DNA of 64,000 nucleotides from Bog-159 sp035499555 (GTDB taxonomy: Bacteria > Acidobacteriota > Terriglobia > Bryobacterales > Bryobacteraceae). Under the pieces are notes generated by a model. It was not told the origin of the DNA. It did not search any database and was given only the letters and a program-made list of their open reading frames with translations. The DNA is taken from assembly GCA_035499555.1 (NCBI GenBank), contig DATJYO010000065.1, positions 109,355 through 173,354 of the forward strand, written 5' to 3'. Positions 15,600 through 23,936 of the stretch are shown here, in pieces. Position 1 is the first letter of the stretch, and every line of letters starts with the position of its first letter. Made by a program: the position numbers and the translations under genes.

Positions 15600-16409
15600 T
15601 CAGGAGTGAACTGGCGAAGCCAGTTCGTCCAGGTTCAGTGATTTCACGCCGGGTACGGACTGGGCGATGCTGCGGATCTCACCGATCTCGCGGAGGCTCG
15701 GTACAGAGCCGCGGATACGCACCGCGCCGTCCGCGGCTTCGACTTCGAATTCCAGATGGGAAGTGGGAGCGGCCAAAGCCAGTTCCGCCCGCACGCGACT
15801 GGCGAGAGCCAGGCCGTCCATCGTCTTCTGGCAACACTCGGTGAACTCGAAGCACCTTTGGCGGGCCAGCACGGTTACGGTTTTGCACGCCTCGGTGATA
15901 TCCATAAACTCCAGGTTCAGAACGATGTCGTAATTACTGGGATCGCCCCAATCGACGCCGTACAGATACTGCGTCCATTTGCGGCGGTCCTGGTCCATTT
16001 TCGCGATGTAATCTGCCGCTTCCGCGCGGCTGAATTTGAGCCGGTCCTCCGCCATTTTCAGGCGAAACTCCATGGGTGCGATGATGCGCACGCGCAGGAT
16101 GTGCGGTCCCCCTTTGAGGAGCAGGTGTCCGGCGTTGCCGTGGTACACGGCTCTGCCGGCGCGCACTTCCTCGGCCAGGGCAGCCTGGATCAAAACCAGA
16201 TACAAGTATTTCTTGTGCTGGAGCCGGTCGAACAGGCTGGGCGGCTTCTGCAGGGCATCCCGCAGCTCTTCCTGGGAGACGCCGTGCGCCGCGGCGCGCT
16301 CTACAATGACCTCCCGGTCCACGCAACGGTAGCCCAGCGATTTGGCCAGACACTCGGCCAACATCTTGCCGCCGCTGAAAGATCCCCGCGAAATCGTAAT
16401 GACCGACAT
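15600..16409 (-). CDS. Cytidylate kinase-like protein with C-terminal BON-like domain
   Basis: 269 residues from the ATG at 16409, chosen because GGGAGGG lies about 6 bases upstream and the kinase fold starts immediately (MSVITISRGSFSGGKMLAEC). The N-terminal ~190 residues match the cytidylate kinase-like family (PF13189), with a P-loop SRGSFSGGK. Residues about 205-265 look like a BON domain (LEFEVEAADGAVRIRGSVPS, then SIAQSVPGVKSL), normally a lipid- or ligand-binding module. The combination suggests a nucleotide-dependent sensor or regulator rather than a housekeeping CMP kinase. The gene is divergent from the SUMT gene, sharing an intergenic region with repeated TAACTCC boxes. Confidence 0.75.
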   Translation of the reverse strand: MSVITISRGSFSGGKMLAECLAKSLGYRCVDREVIVERAAAHGVSQEELRDALQKPPSLFDRLQHKKYLYLVLIQAALAEEVRAGRAVYHGNAGHLLLKGGPHILRVRIIAPMEFRLKMAEDRLKFSRAEAADYIAKMDQDRRKWTQYLYGVDWGDPSNYDIVLNLEFMDITEACKTVTVLARQRCFEFTECCQKTMDGLALASRVRAELALAAPTSHLEFEVEAADGAVRIRGSVPSLREIGEIRSIAQSVPGVKSLNLDELASPVHS

Positions 16410-16426
16410 GAACCGCCCTCCCGCGG

Positions 16427-16459
16427 TAACTCCGCAGTAACTCCACAATATGGGAGTTA
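16427..16459. promoter_or_regulatory. Repeated TAACTCC boxes between divergent genes
   Basis: TAACTCC occurs at 16427-16433 and 16438-16444, spaced 11 bases (about one helical turn), and its complement GGAGTTA at 16453-16459, giving an inverted repeat TAACTCC-N8-GGAGTTA. The array lies between the cytidylate kinase-like gene (minus) and the SUMT gene (plus), where a shared operator is expected. No regulator can be named from sequence. Confidence 0.5.
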
Positions 16460-16519
16460 GAGATCATGTTATCATGTAATTCAGAGTTTACGCAGGCACA
16501 AAATAATTCGGGAGTTCTC

Positions 16520-18217
16520 GTGTCCCCAGGAAAAGTCTACCTTGTGGGAGCCGGCCCGGGCCATCCGGAACTGCTTACGGTGAAGGCCGCCAAGCTGCTT
16601 CAGTCTAGCGATGTCATCGTCTACGACCGTCTGATCCAGGAAGAGATCCTGTCCTTGGCAAAACCATCGGCGGAGCGGATCTACATGGGAAAGACCGTCG
16701 GCCTGCATGAGTCCCGGCAGGAGGAAATCCACGATCTTCTGGCCCGTAAGGCGCGGGAGGGAAAGAACGTGGTGCGGCTCAAAGGGGGAGACCCTTTCCT
16801 GTTCGGCCGCGGGGGTGAGGAGGCCGAGTTCCTGGCCGAAGCGGGGATTCCCTTCGAGGTGATTCCCGGTGTCTCTTCCGCGCTGGCGGCGCCTTTGAGC
16901 GCCGGTATCGCCCTGACTCACCGCGAGGCCGCCTCATCCGTTGCCATTGTCACTGGCCACGAGGCCAACCGCGAGCAAAGCCGGCTCAACTGGAGCGCAC
17001 TGGCCGGGATCGACACATTGGTCTTTCTGATGTCGGTCCACAGTGTGAATCGGATCGCCGGAGAGTTGATGGCTCACGGCCGCGATCCGCTGACACCGGC
17101 GGCTATGATCCAGATGGCATTTTGGCACGGCGAGAAGGTGGTCACCGGTACGCTGGGCTCCATCGCCGCCGACGCGGAGCGGGCCGGCGTGACGGCTCCG
17201 GCCACCTTGGTGATCGGAGAAGCCGTAAGACTGCGGGAGAAACTGCAGCACTCCCAGCGCGATCTGTGCCGGCGGTTCGACGCCAGTTCGCATTTCGCTC
17301 CGGCCCCCGCGCCCGATCAGTTGTTGCGCATGGCGACCGCGGGCATTGGTACCCAGGTGCTGCTCTTCGCGCTCGCATCCTCCCTGTTTGAAAGGCTGCA
17401 GGAGTGGCGCACGCTACGGGAACTGGCGCAACTGCTGGGCCTCAACACACATGGACTCGCCGAAGTGCTGGAATGCCTGGTCTCGCTTGGTTTGCTCGAA
17501 TGTGGGCCGCAGGGATACCGCAATCTGGAACTGGCGTCGCGCTACCTGGTGGAAGATTCTCCCCAAAGCCTGCGGCCGGCGCTGTTGGAACTGGCCGCCA
17601 GTCTGACGCCGGTGAGTTCGATCGGCCACTATGTGCTGAACGGCCGGCGGAACGGGGCTCATCCGGAGATGCAGGAATTGCACCAGCAGTCCTGCGAGTC
17701 CCTGGCGCGCTTCGCGGCGGTACACGTGCTCGACAAGCTGGACCTGGCCTCTTGCCAACGGGCCCTCCTGGTGGGGTGGGGTGGCGAGGCTTATCGCGAC
17801 GCGGCCGCGCAGCGCTGGCCGGAGCTGAAACTGGAGGTCCGGAACCCGTTCGCAGCCTGTCCCGCGGGCGATCCGGCGGGCGCTGTTCCAACTGATGAAA
17901 AACGCTACGGCGCCGTTCTCCTTTCCGGGCTATTGGCCTCCTGCGAGAGGGAGCAGTTCCGGCCTACCCTGGCGCGCGCGGCTGGCGCACTCACCGCGGA
18001 CGGCGTACTGGTGCTGCACGATGCGTTCCTGTACTCGGACTCCGTCACGCCACCCGAAGTGATGTTGTCGGCCTTGGGAAGGCACGTGATTCGAGGCGGT
18101 TGCGGGAACTGGCCGCTGGCCCGGCTGCGCGCCGAGTTGGACGCGCTGGGCTTCCGGGTGCTGCGCGCCGAGCCCATTCCCGGCGGCACGCAATTAGTGA
18201 CTGCCAAGGTACTGTAG
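16520..18217 (+). CDS. Uroporphyrinogen-III C-methyltransferase fused to O-methyltransferase-like region
   Basis: 565 residues from a GTG at 16520, preceded by GGGAG about 5 bases upstream; an upstream in-frame ATG at 16466 adds 18 residues with no family sense. Residues 1-245 are a complete SUMT/CobA domain: VYLVGAGPGHPELLTVKAA, VVRLKGGDPFLFGRGGEEAE and PGVSSALAAPLSAGIALTHR. SUMT makes precorrin-2, the precursor that the dehydrogenase at 3634-4284 converts towards siroheme. Residues about 250-565 resemble the dimerisation and winged-helix part plus a Rossmann domain of plant-type O-methyltransferases. The SAM-binding glycine loop is altered (LLVGWGGEAY), so activity is doubtful. It sits upstream of the apr-qmo-dsr genes; the SUMT in some dsr clusters is called dsrW (from memory). 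Confidence 0.88.
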   Translation: MSPGKVYLVGAGPGHPELLTVKAAKLLQSSDVIVYDRLIQEEILSLAKPSAERIYMGKTVGLHESRQEEIHDLLARKAREGKNVVRLKGGDPFLFGRGGEEAEFLAEAGIPFEVIPGVSSALAAPLSAGIALTHREAASSVAIVTGHEANREQSRLNWSALAGIDTLVFLMSVHSVNRIAGELMAHGRDPLTPAAMIQMAFWHGEKVVTGTLGSIAADAERAGVTAPATLVIGEAVRLREKLQHSQRDLCRRFDASSHFAPAPAPDQLLRMATAGIGTQVLLFALASSLFERLQEWRTLRELAQLLGLNTHGLAEVLECLVSLGLLECGPQGYRNLELASRYLVEDSPQSLRPALLELAASLTPVSSIGHYVLNGRRNGAHPEMQELHQQSCESLARFAAVHVLDKLDLASCQRALLVGWGGEAYRDAAAQRWPELKLEVRNPFAACPAGDPAGAVPTDEKRYGAVLLSGLLASCEREQFRPTLARAAGALTADGVLVLHDAFLYSDSVTPPEVMLSALGRHVIRGGCGNWPLARLRAELDALGFRVLRAEPIPGGTQLVTAKVL

Positions 18218-18513
18218 GATTCTCCTCTAGGATCCCCGAGTTTCCGCCTCCAAAATCCGCGAAATATGGATTCAAACGCCGGATCTTTGAGCAATCCCTG
18301 ACCATTCTCCAGAGTTTTCCGCATTCAAGCTCGTCAAACTGCTGAATCGCCCAACGAAGCCGCAAACGCTACCCGGCCGCTGGCCGCCGCATGCCTGGGA
18401 AAGCCATAAATTCCATAAAGAAATCACTATTTAGGATTAACAGATCTTTTTGACTTGATACGATCTTGTGCCAATTGTTTCCCGGTTCTACATTCGAATT
18501 GGTCAAGCATTTC
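18218..18513 (+). promoter_or_regulatory. Upstream region of the apr-qmo-dsr gene cluster
   Basis: 296 bases without a gene. The part from about 18400 to 18480 is clearly AT-richer than its surroundings and includes TTGACT at 18450-18455, a possible -35 box, but no good -10 follows at 17 bases. CCAATT (18471-18476) and AATTGG (18497-18502) form an inverted repeat just before the regulator's start, a possible autoregulatory site for the MarR-type protein. This is the only sizeable gap before a long series of tightly packed genes, so a main promoter here is likely. Confidence 0.45.
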
Positions 18514-19161
18514 ATGAGTGGGCAGCCGATGCAGCCAGCCGAATCGAAACCTGCGGCGGAAGCGATCACGGCGGATCTGAGCAACGAGTTCCTTTCGAGT
18601 GCGCGCGTACTGGCGTGGTCCGTGCGGGAAGTGATCGAACGGACGGTGCTGCGCGAGGTGGCCGGCGACCGGTTGACCTTCTCGCAGCTCAAGCTGCTCT
18701 ACCTGGTGGCCCACACCGACGTGCTGAACATCGGCGACGCCGCGGCGTTTCTGGGCGTGACCTGCGGGGCCGCCAGCAAGTCGGTCGACAAGCTGGTCCG
18801 CCGCCGTTTGCTGCGGCGGGTGGCGCCGGCCGAGGACCGGCGATCCTTCCGGCTCTCGCTCACCGACACCAGCCGCAAGCTGATGGAGGCTTACCAGGCA
18901 GCCCGCGATTACCGGGCGAAGCTGGCCCTCGACCAGTTCCCGCCGGAGGATTTGCGGAAAACGTCCGAAATGATGGACCGGCTGGCCGGCGCCATCGTCA
19001 GCGGCAGCGCCGATCCCACGGCCGTCTGCATGCAATGCGAGATCTACTTTCGCGAACGATGCAAATTCGGTCAGTATGGCCAGCGAAATTGTTTCTATCA
19101 ATATCACAAGACGCGGGACCGGAACTCTCAATCCGGGTCCGCGGAAAGAAAGGTGAACTGA
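18514..19161 (+). CDS. MarR-type winged-helix regulator with C-terminal cysteine motif
   Basis: 215 residues from the ATG at 18514; upstream in-frame TTG at 18466 and a later ATG at 18529 are alternatives, none with a strong ribosome site. Residues about 50-130 are a MarR-like winged helix (FSQLKLLYLVAHTDVLNIGD, AASKSVDKLVRRRLLRRV, EDRRSFRLSLTDTSRKLM). The C-terminal part carries C172-x2-C175-x7-C183-x9-C193, which could bind an Fe-S cluster or zinc. The stop and the aprB start share one base (TGATG), so the regulator is translationally coupled to aprB. It probably controls the apr-qmo-dsr genes and may sense redox or sulfur species through the cysteines; both are inference. Confidence 0.8.
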   Translation: MSGQPMQPAESKPAAEAITADLSNEFLSSARVLAWSVREVIERTVLREVAGDRLTFSQLKLLYLVAHTDVLNIGDAAAFLGVTCGAASKSVDKLVRRRLLRRVAPAEDRRSFRLSLTDTSRKLMEAYQAARDYRAKLALDQFPPEDLRKTSEMMDRLAGAIVSGSADPTAVCMQCEIYFRERCKFGQYGQRNCFYQYHKTRDRNSQSGSAERKVN

Positions 19162-19601
19162 TGCCGAGCTACGTGAACGCGGACAAGTGCGATGGGTGCA
19201 AGGCGCTGGACAAGACCGCTTGCCAGCACATCTGCCCCAACGACCTGATGGTCCTGGACAAAGAAAAGCAGAAGGCGTACAACCGCGACGTCATGATGTG
19301 CTGGGAGTGCTACAACTGCGTCAAGATCTGCCCGACGCAGGCGATCGAAATCCGCAGCTACGCGGACTTCGTTCCGTTAGGCGCTTCCGCGACACCCATG
19401 CGTTCCACCGACTCGATCCTGTGGACCGTCAAGTTCCGCAACGGGACGGTGAAGCGCTTTAAGTTTCCCATTCGCACGACACCGGAGGGGAAAGCGGAGC
19501 CGGCGGGAGGCTTCCCGGCGGACGGCGATCTGAATTCGCCGGCCCTGTTCACGGAACCCGAATCGCTGGGCCTGCCCGCGGTTTTCAGCTTGAAGAATTG
19601 A
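19161..19601 (+). CDS. aprB: Adenylylsulfate (APS) reductase beta subunit AprB
   Basis: 146 residues, the usual AprB length. Two 4Fe-4S motifs are visible: CDGCKALDKTACQHICPNDL (residues 9-28) and CWECYNCVKICPTQAI (about 49-64), followed by a beta-rich region and a C-terminal tail that wraps AprA in known structures. AprB passes electrons from the Qmo complex to the FAD of AprA in the cytoplasm. The start overlaps the regulator gene by one base; aprA follows after 13 bases with a GAGGAG site. Order aprB-aprA is the canonical one. Confidence 0.96.
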   Translation: MPSYVNADKCDGCKALDKTACQHICPNDLMVLDKEKQKAYNRDVMMCWECYNCVKICPTQAIEIRSYADFVPLGASATPMRSTDSILWTVKFRNGTVKRFKFPIRTTPEGKAEPAGGFPADGDLNSPALFTEPESLGLPAVFSLKN

Positions 19602-19614
19602 GGAGAACAAGACT

Positions 19615-21546
19615 ATGGCCGAATTTCAAACTGTCGTAGTGGAAACCGATCTGCTGATCCTGGGCGGCGGCATGGCCGCCTGCGGCGCGGCCGTGGAGGC
19701 CGCCCACTGGGCCAAACAACAGGGCCTGAAGGTAACGCTGGTGGACAAGGCTGCCGTGGACCGCTCGGGAGCGGTCGCCATGGGCCTTTCCGCCATCAAC
19801 CAGTATGTGGGCCTGAAAGATGGCGTCAACTCCGTCAAAGACTACGTGGACTACGTGCGGAACGACCTGATGGGCGTCACCCGCGAGGACCTGGTGGCCA
19901 ACATCGCCCGCCACGTCGATTCCACCGTGCACCTGTTCGAAAAGTGGGGCCTGCCGATCTGGAAGGACGAGAAAGGCAACTACGTCCACGAAGGTCGCTG
20001 GCAGCTCATGATCAACGGCGAATCGTACAAGGTGGTGGTGGCCGAAGCCGCCAAGAACGCCCTGCTGCAGTCGGGCGTGGGCGAGATCTTCGAGCGCGTG
20101 TTCATCGTGGGACCGCTGATGGATGGCGATCGCTGCGCCGGCGCCGCGGGCTTCTCGGTGCGCGAGAACACGTTCTACATCTTCAAGTCCAAGGCCACCC
20201 TGGTCGCCATGGGCGGGGCGGTGCACGTGTTCAAACCCAGGAGTTCCGGCGAAGGTATGGGCCGCGCCTGGTATCCACCATGGAACTCCGGATCGTCGGC
20301 TTACTTCACCATCAAGGCCGGCGCCGAAATGACCTGCCAGGAAGTGCGCTTCATTCCCGTGCGTTTCAAGGACGCGTACGGCCCGGTGGGCGCCTGGTTC
20401 CTGCTGTTCAAGTCGCGTGCCACCAATTCGCAGGGCGGCGACTACATGGTCGAGCGCAAACCCGAGCTGGAGAAGTGGGGACCCTATGGACGGGTGAAGC
20501 CGATTCCCGCGAACCTGCGCAATTACATGGGCATGCTGGACACCATGGAAGGCAAAGGCCCCATCTACATGCGCACCGAAGAGGCCATCCAGAAGATCGC
20601 CGCGACTTACCAGGGCGATGAGAAGGCCTACAAGAAGAAGATGAAGGAGCTCGAATCGGAAGCCTGGGAAGACTTCCTGGACATGACCATCTCGCAGGCG
20701 CTGCTGTGGGCCTCTACCAACACACAGCCCGAAGAGCGCAGTTCCGAGATCGCCGCCGCCGAGCCCTACTTCATCGGCTCCCACTCCGGGGCGTCCGGCG
20801 CGTGGGTCAGCGGTCCGGAAGATCTGCAGACCGACGACACCAAGGGTGAGTATTTCTGGGGCTACAGCAACATGTCGACCGTGGGCGGGCTCTTCTGCGC
20901 CGGTGACGCCTCCGGCGCCTCCAGCCACAAGTTCTCGTCCGGCTCGCATGCCGAAGGCCGCATCGCCGCCAAGGCCGCCATCAAGTACATCGTGGAACAT
21001 AACACGATGCCCGTGCTGGATCAGGCCGCCATCGACGCGCTCAAGGCGGAGATTCTGAAGCCTCTCGATCACTTCGAGCAGTACAAGAACATCACCACCG
21101 ACCCGGAGATCAATCCCAACTACATCAAGCCCCGCATGTTCATGTTCCGTTTGCAGAAGATCATGGACGAGTATGCCGGCGGCATCACCGCGCAATTCAC
21201 CACCAACGAGGCCCTCTTGAACAAGGCCCTGGAACTGCTGGCCTTCCTGAAAGAGGATTCGCCCAAGCTCGCGGCGGCCAATCTGCACGAACTGATGCGC
21301 TGCTGGGAGAACATCCACCGCATGTGGCAGGCCGAAGCGCATGTCCGCACCATCCTGTTCCGTCAGGAAACGCGATGGCCGGGCTATTACTTCCGCGCCG
21401 ACAAGCCGGCTATCGACGAAGAGAAGTGGCGGGTCTTCGCGAACTGCCGGTTCGATCCCAAGTCGAACACCTGGGAAGTGAAGAGCCGGCCCATACTGCA
21501 TATATTCGCTTCGCAGCCGAAGGAACCCGCGCTAGTGGGCGCCTGA
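19615..21546 (+). CDS. aprA: Adenylylsulfate (APS) reductase alpha subunit AprA
   Basis: 643 residues, typical of AprA. The FAD-binding start TDLLILGGGMAACGAAVEA (residues 11-29), NRSGAVAMGLSAINQY-like DRSGAVAMGLSAINQYVG (about 48-65), the flavin-site stretch EGRWQLMINGESYK and the C-terminal RQETRWPGYYFRADKPAI are all family hallmarks. The enzyme interconverts APS with sulfite plus AMP. A GAGGAG motif precedes the ATG. It follows aprB and precedes two small Cys-rich genes and qmoABC. Whether it runs reductively or oxidatively needs phylogeny; the neighbourhood (qmo, dsrD) favours reduction. Confidence 0.97.
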   Translation: MAEFQTVVVETDLLILGGGMAACGAAVEAAHWAKQQGLKVTLVDKAAVDRSGAVAMGLSAINQYVGLKDGVNSVKDYVDYVRNDLMGVTREDLVANIARHVDSTVHLFEKWGLPIWKDEKGNYVHEGRWQLMINGESYKVVVAEAAKNALLQSGVGEIFERVFIVGPLMDGDRCAGAAGFSVRENTFYIFKSKATLVAMGGAVHVFKPRSSGEGMGRAWYPPWNSGSSAYFTIKAGAEMTCQEVRFIPVRFKDAYGPVGAWFLLFKSRATNSQGGDYMVERKPELEKWGPYGRVKPIPANLRNYMGMLDTMEGKGPIYMRTEEAIQKIAATYQGDEKAYKKKMKELESEAWEDFLDMTISQALLWASTNTQPEERSSEIAAAEPYFIGSHSGASGAWVSGPEDLQTDDTKGEYFWGYSNMSTVGGLFCAGDASGASSHKFSSGSHAEGRIAAKAAIKYIVEHNTMPVLDQAAIDALKAEILKPLDHFEQYKNITTDPEINPNYIKPRMFMFRLQKIMDEYAGGITAQFTTNEALLNKALELLAFLKEDSPKLAAANLHELMRCWENIHRMWQAEAHVRTILFRQETRWPGYYFRADKPAIDEEKWRVFANCRFDPKSNTWEVKSRPILHIFASQPKEPALVGA

Positions 21547-21602
21547 AGACTGCCGAGCCTGGCGGGAGGCAACCGGAGGCCTCCCGCCGCGTCTCCTGCG
21601 TT

Positions 21603-21899
21603 ATGAAACCAGCACTCGAAACCCGATGTCCTCACTGCGGAAAGGCGATGTGCCGCTGGGCCAATCCCGACGGCAGCAGTTGGAGCGGCGCCTATCAGTA
21701 CGTCTGCTTCAACGACGACTGTCCGTATTACGTGCGCGGGTGGCAGTGGATGCTGGCGCAGTACAACGTGAGCGGTTCGTACCGCCACCGGATGGATCCG
21801 GAAACCGGTGAGAGCGGTCCGCTGCCGGTCTGGTCGGCGGAAGACTTCCGCACCGACATCATTCCTGAATCCGAAGGGGAAACCAATCATGCCCTGTGA
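21603..21899 (+). CDS. Small zinc-finger-like protein in apr-qmo region (Ogr/Delta-like)
   Basis: 98 residues. The N-terminal half has paired cysteines, CPHCGKAMC (residues 9-17) and CFNDDCPYYVRGW (about 35-47), resembling an Ogr/Delta-type zinc finger, then a tail with MLAQYNVSGSYRHRMDPETG. The next gene starts 11 bases before this one ends, and aprA ends 56 bases upstream, so it is part of the operon. Similar small proteins occur near apr or qmo genes in sulfate reducers, as far as I recall. A role in regulation, assembly or metal delivery is possible; none is shown. Confidence 0.75.
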   Translation: MKPALETRCPHCGKAMCRWANPDGSSWSGAYQYVCFNDDCPYYVRGWQWMLAQYNVSGSYRHRMDPETGESGPLPVWSAEDFRTDIIPESEGETNHAL

Positions 21900-22671
21900 A
21901 ACCGCCCTCTCCGCCGAAACCATTCTGCACGAGTGTCCGCGCCTGGGACCGGACGATTGCTTTACCTTCCGCTGCGGTCCGGACCTGGATTGCTTCGGTC
22001 ACTGCTGCCAGGATGTCACCATCGTGCTGACGCCCTACGACGTCCTGCGCCTGAAGCGCGCCTTGGGCGTGGACTCCTCCGAATTCCTGGAAGAACACAC
22101 CCTCGCGCCCCGCCTCCCCGGGCAGAAGTTCCCCATCGTGATCCTCAAGATGGACGAGGAGACCAAGAAGTGTCCGTTCCTGGGCGCCGCGGGCTGCGGC
22201 GTCTACGCCGACCGTCCGTGGGCCTGCCGCATGTACCCGCTGGGGACCGCCGAGCCGAAAGCGCCCACCCCCGACGACCGCGCTTTCCATTTCGTGATCC
22301 ATGAGGATCTGTGTCACGGGCATGGCCAGGACGTACCCGTCTCCGTTCGCGAGTGGACCGTTCGCCAGGGCGCCGAAGAGTTCGAAATGATGAACGCCGG
22401 GTTCAAGGATCTCACGCTCCACGATTTCTGGGAAGGCAAACACAATCTCACCGACAAGCAGGCGGACATGTTCTACATGGCCTGCTACGACCTGGACCGG
22501 TTCCGCCGGTTTGTCTTCGAGACCCGGTTCCTGCAACTGTTCGACGTGGACGAAGCGCGCGTGGAAGCCCTGCGGTCCGACGACCAGGAACTGCTCGAGT
22601 TCGCCATGCAGTGGCTTCGCTTCTCGCTCTTCGGGGAGCGCTCGATGCGCCTGCGGAGGAACGGGAAATGA
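21889..22671 (+). CDS. YkgJ-type cysteine-cluster protein
   Basis: 260 residues from the ATG at 21889, which overlaps the preceding gene by 11 bases. The N-terminal half has the YkgJ family pattern: CFTFRCGPDLDCFGHCCQDV (about residues 24-43), then CPFLGAAGCGVYADRPWACR and MYPLG. This family is thought to bind zinc or iron-sulfur through CxxxCxxCC-like clusters; the biochemical role is unknown. The stop overlaps qmoA as ATGA, so translation is probably coupled to the Qmo genes, which suggests a role in APS reductase or Qmo maturation or function. Confidence 0.85.
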   Translation: MPCETALSAETILHECPRLGPDDCFTFRCGPDLDCFGHCCQDVTIVLTPYDVLRLKRALGVDSSEFLEEHTLAPRLPGQKFPIVILKMDEETKKCPFLGAAGCGVYADRPWACRMYPLGTAEPKAPTPDDRAFHFVIHEDLCHGHGQDVPVSVREWTVRQGAEEFEMMNAGFKDLTLHDFWEGKHNLTDKQADMFYMACYDLDRFRRFVFETRFLQLFDVDEARVEALRSDDQELLEFAMQWLRFSLFGERSMRLRRNGK

Positions 22672-23936
22672 CTCCCCAGCCGTCCCGGCGGGTGCTGGTG
22701 ATCGGCGGCGGAATCGCCGGCCTGACCGCCGCCGTGGAACTGGTGGATGCGGGATGCCAGGTGGTCCTGGTGGAAAAGTCGGCGAGCCTGGGCGGCCGCG
22801 TGGCGCGCATGCACCAGTATTTCCCCAAGCTCTGCCCGCCGGGCTGCGGTCTGGAGATGCACTACCGGCGCCTGCGCGGCGAGAGCGCCATCACCGTCCT
22901 GACTTCGGCCGAAGTGACGGAGGTGACCGGCTCGCCCGGCGAATTCGAGGTTGCCGTATCCGTCCAGCCGCGATTCGTGAGCGAGGCCTGTACACTGTGC
23001 GGAGCCTGCGCGGAGGCCTGCCCCGGCGAGCGGCCGGACGACTTCAACTACGGACTGAAGAAGACCAAGGCCGCCTATCTGCCACACGGCATGGCATACC
23101 CGGCGCGCTACGCCATCGACCGCGCGGCGTGCGCTGCCGATTGCCACGCCTGCGTGGACGCCTGCCGATACGGCGCCATCGATCTGGCGGCGCAGCCGGA
23201 AACCCGCAAGTTCCGCGTCAATGCGATCGTGGCAGCCACCGGTTGGAAGCCCTACGACGCCGCCAGGCTGGACAACCTGGGATACGGAAAATATCCGAAC
23301 GTGGTCACCAACGTGATGATGGAGCGCATGGCCGCCGTGGACGGGCCTACCGCTGGCCGCATCCTGCGCCCGTCGGACGGCAAAGAGCCGCGCACAGTGG
23401 CCTTCGTGCAGTGCGCCGGCTCGCGCGACGAGAATCACCTGCCCTACTGCTCGGCGGTCTGTTGCACGGCCTCCATCAAGCATGCCGCCTATGTGCACAC
23501 GCTCTATCCCGAGACGGCCATCACGATCTTCTATATCGACATCCGGACGCCCGGCCGCCTGGAGGAATTTCAGGCCAAGGTGCGCGCCGGCGCCGGCGTG
23601 CAACTGGTCAAAGGCAAGGTCGCCCGCGTGGAAGAGAATACGGCCACCGGCGACCTGATGGTGACGGCGGAAGACATTCTGGCCGGCCGCAAAAGCACCC
23701 GGTCTTTCGAGATGGTCGTGCTGGCCACCGGCATCGTGCCGCAGACGGAGGGCTTGCCCGCCGCGCTCCAGCGCGACGAGTTCGGGTTCCTGGCCGGGCC
23801 CAACGGCAGCAGCGGATTCTACGCCGCCGGCTGCGTGCGGCGTCCCGAAGACGTATATTCCACCGTGCAGGACGCCACGGGCGTCGCCTTGAAGGCCCTG
23901 CAATGCGCCAATCGGAGCTTGTCCCATGCCGGCTAA
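22668..23936 (+). CDS. qmoA: QmoA, HdrA-like flavoprotein of the quinone-interacting Qmo complex
   Basis: 422 residues. A dinucleotide-binding N-terminus (VLVIGGGIAGLTAAVELVDA, residues 9-28) and the HdrA/QmoA signature YFPKLCPPGCGLEMHYRRL follow one another, with two cysteine groups (CTLCGACAEACPGE, and CAADCHACVDACRYGAI) and the C-terminal FAD motif YAAGCVRRPEDVYSTVQDA. QmoA works with QmoB and QmoC to move electrons between menaquinone and AprBA. It overlaps the YkgJ-type gene by four bases and qmoB by eleven, typical of a tightly coupled operon. Confidence 0.93.
   Translation: MTPQPSRRVLVIGGGIAGLTAAVELVDAGCQVVLVEKSASLGGRVARMHQYFPKLCPPGCGLEMHYRRLRGESAITVLTSAEVTEVTGSPGEFEVAVSVQPRFVSEACTLCGACAEACPGERPDDFNYGLKKTKAAYLPHGMAYPARYAIDRAACAADCHACVDACRYGAIDLAAQPETRKFRVNAIVAATGWKPYDAARLDNLGYGKYPNVVTNVMMERMAAVDGPTAGRILRPSDGKEPRTVAFVQCAGSRDENHLPYCSAVCCTASIKHAAYVHTLYPETAITIFYIDIRTPGRLEEFQAKVRAGAGVQLVKGKVARVEENTATGDLMVTAEDILAGRKSTRSFEMVVLATGIVPQTEGLPAALQRDEFGFLAGPNGSSGFYAAGCVRRPEDVYSTVQDATGVALKALQCANRSLSHAG

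Noticed and set aside
19585..21501. Minus-strand open frame of 638 codons
   Set aside because: Exact antisense of aprA; His/Gly/Val-rich translation without motifs.
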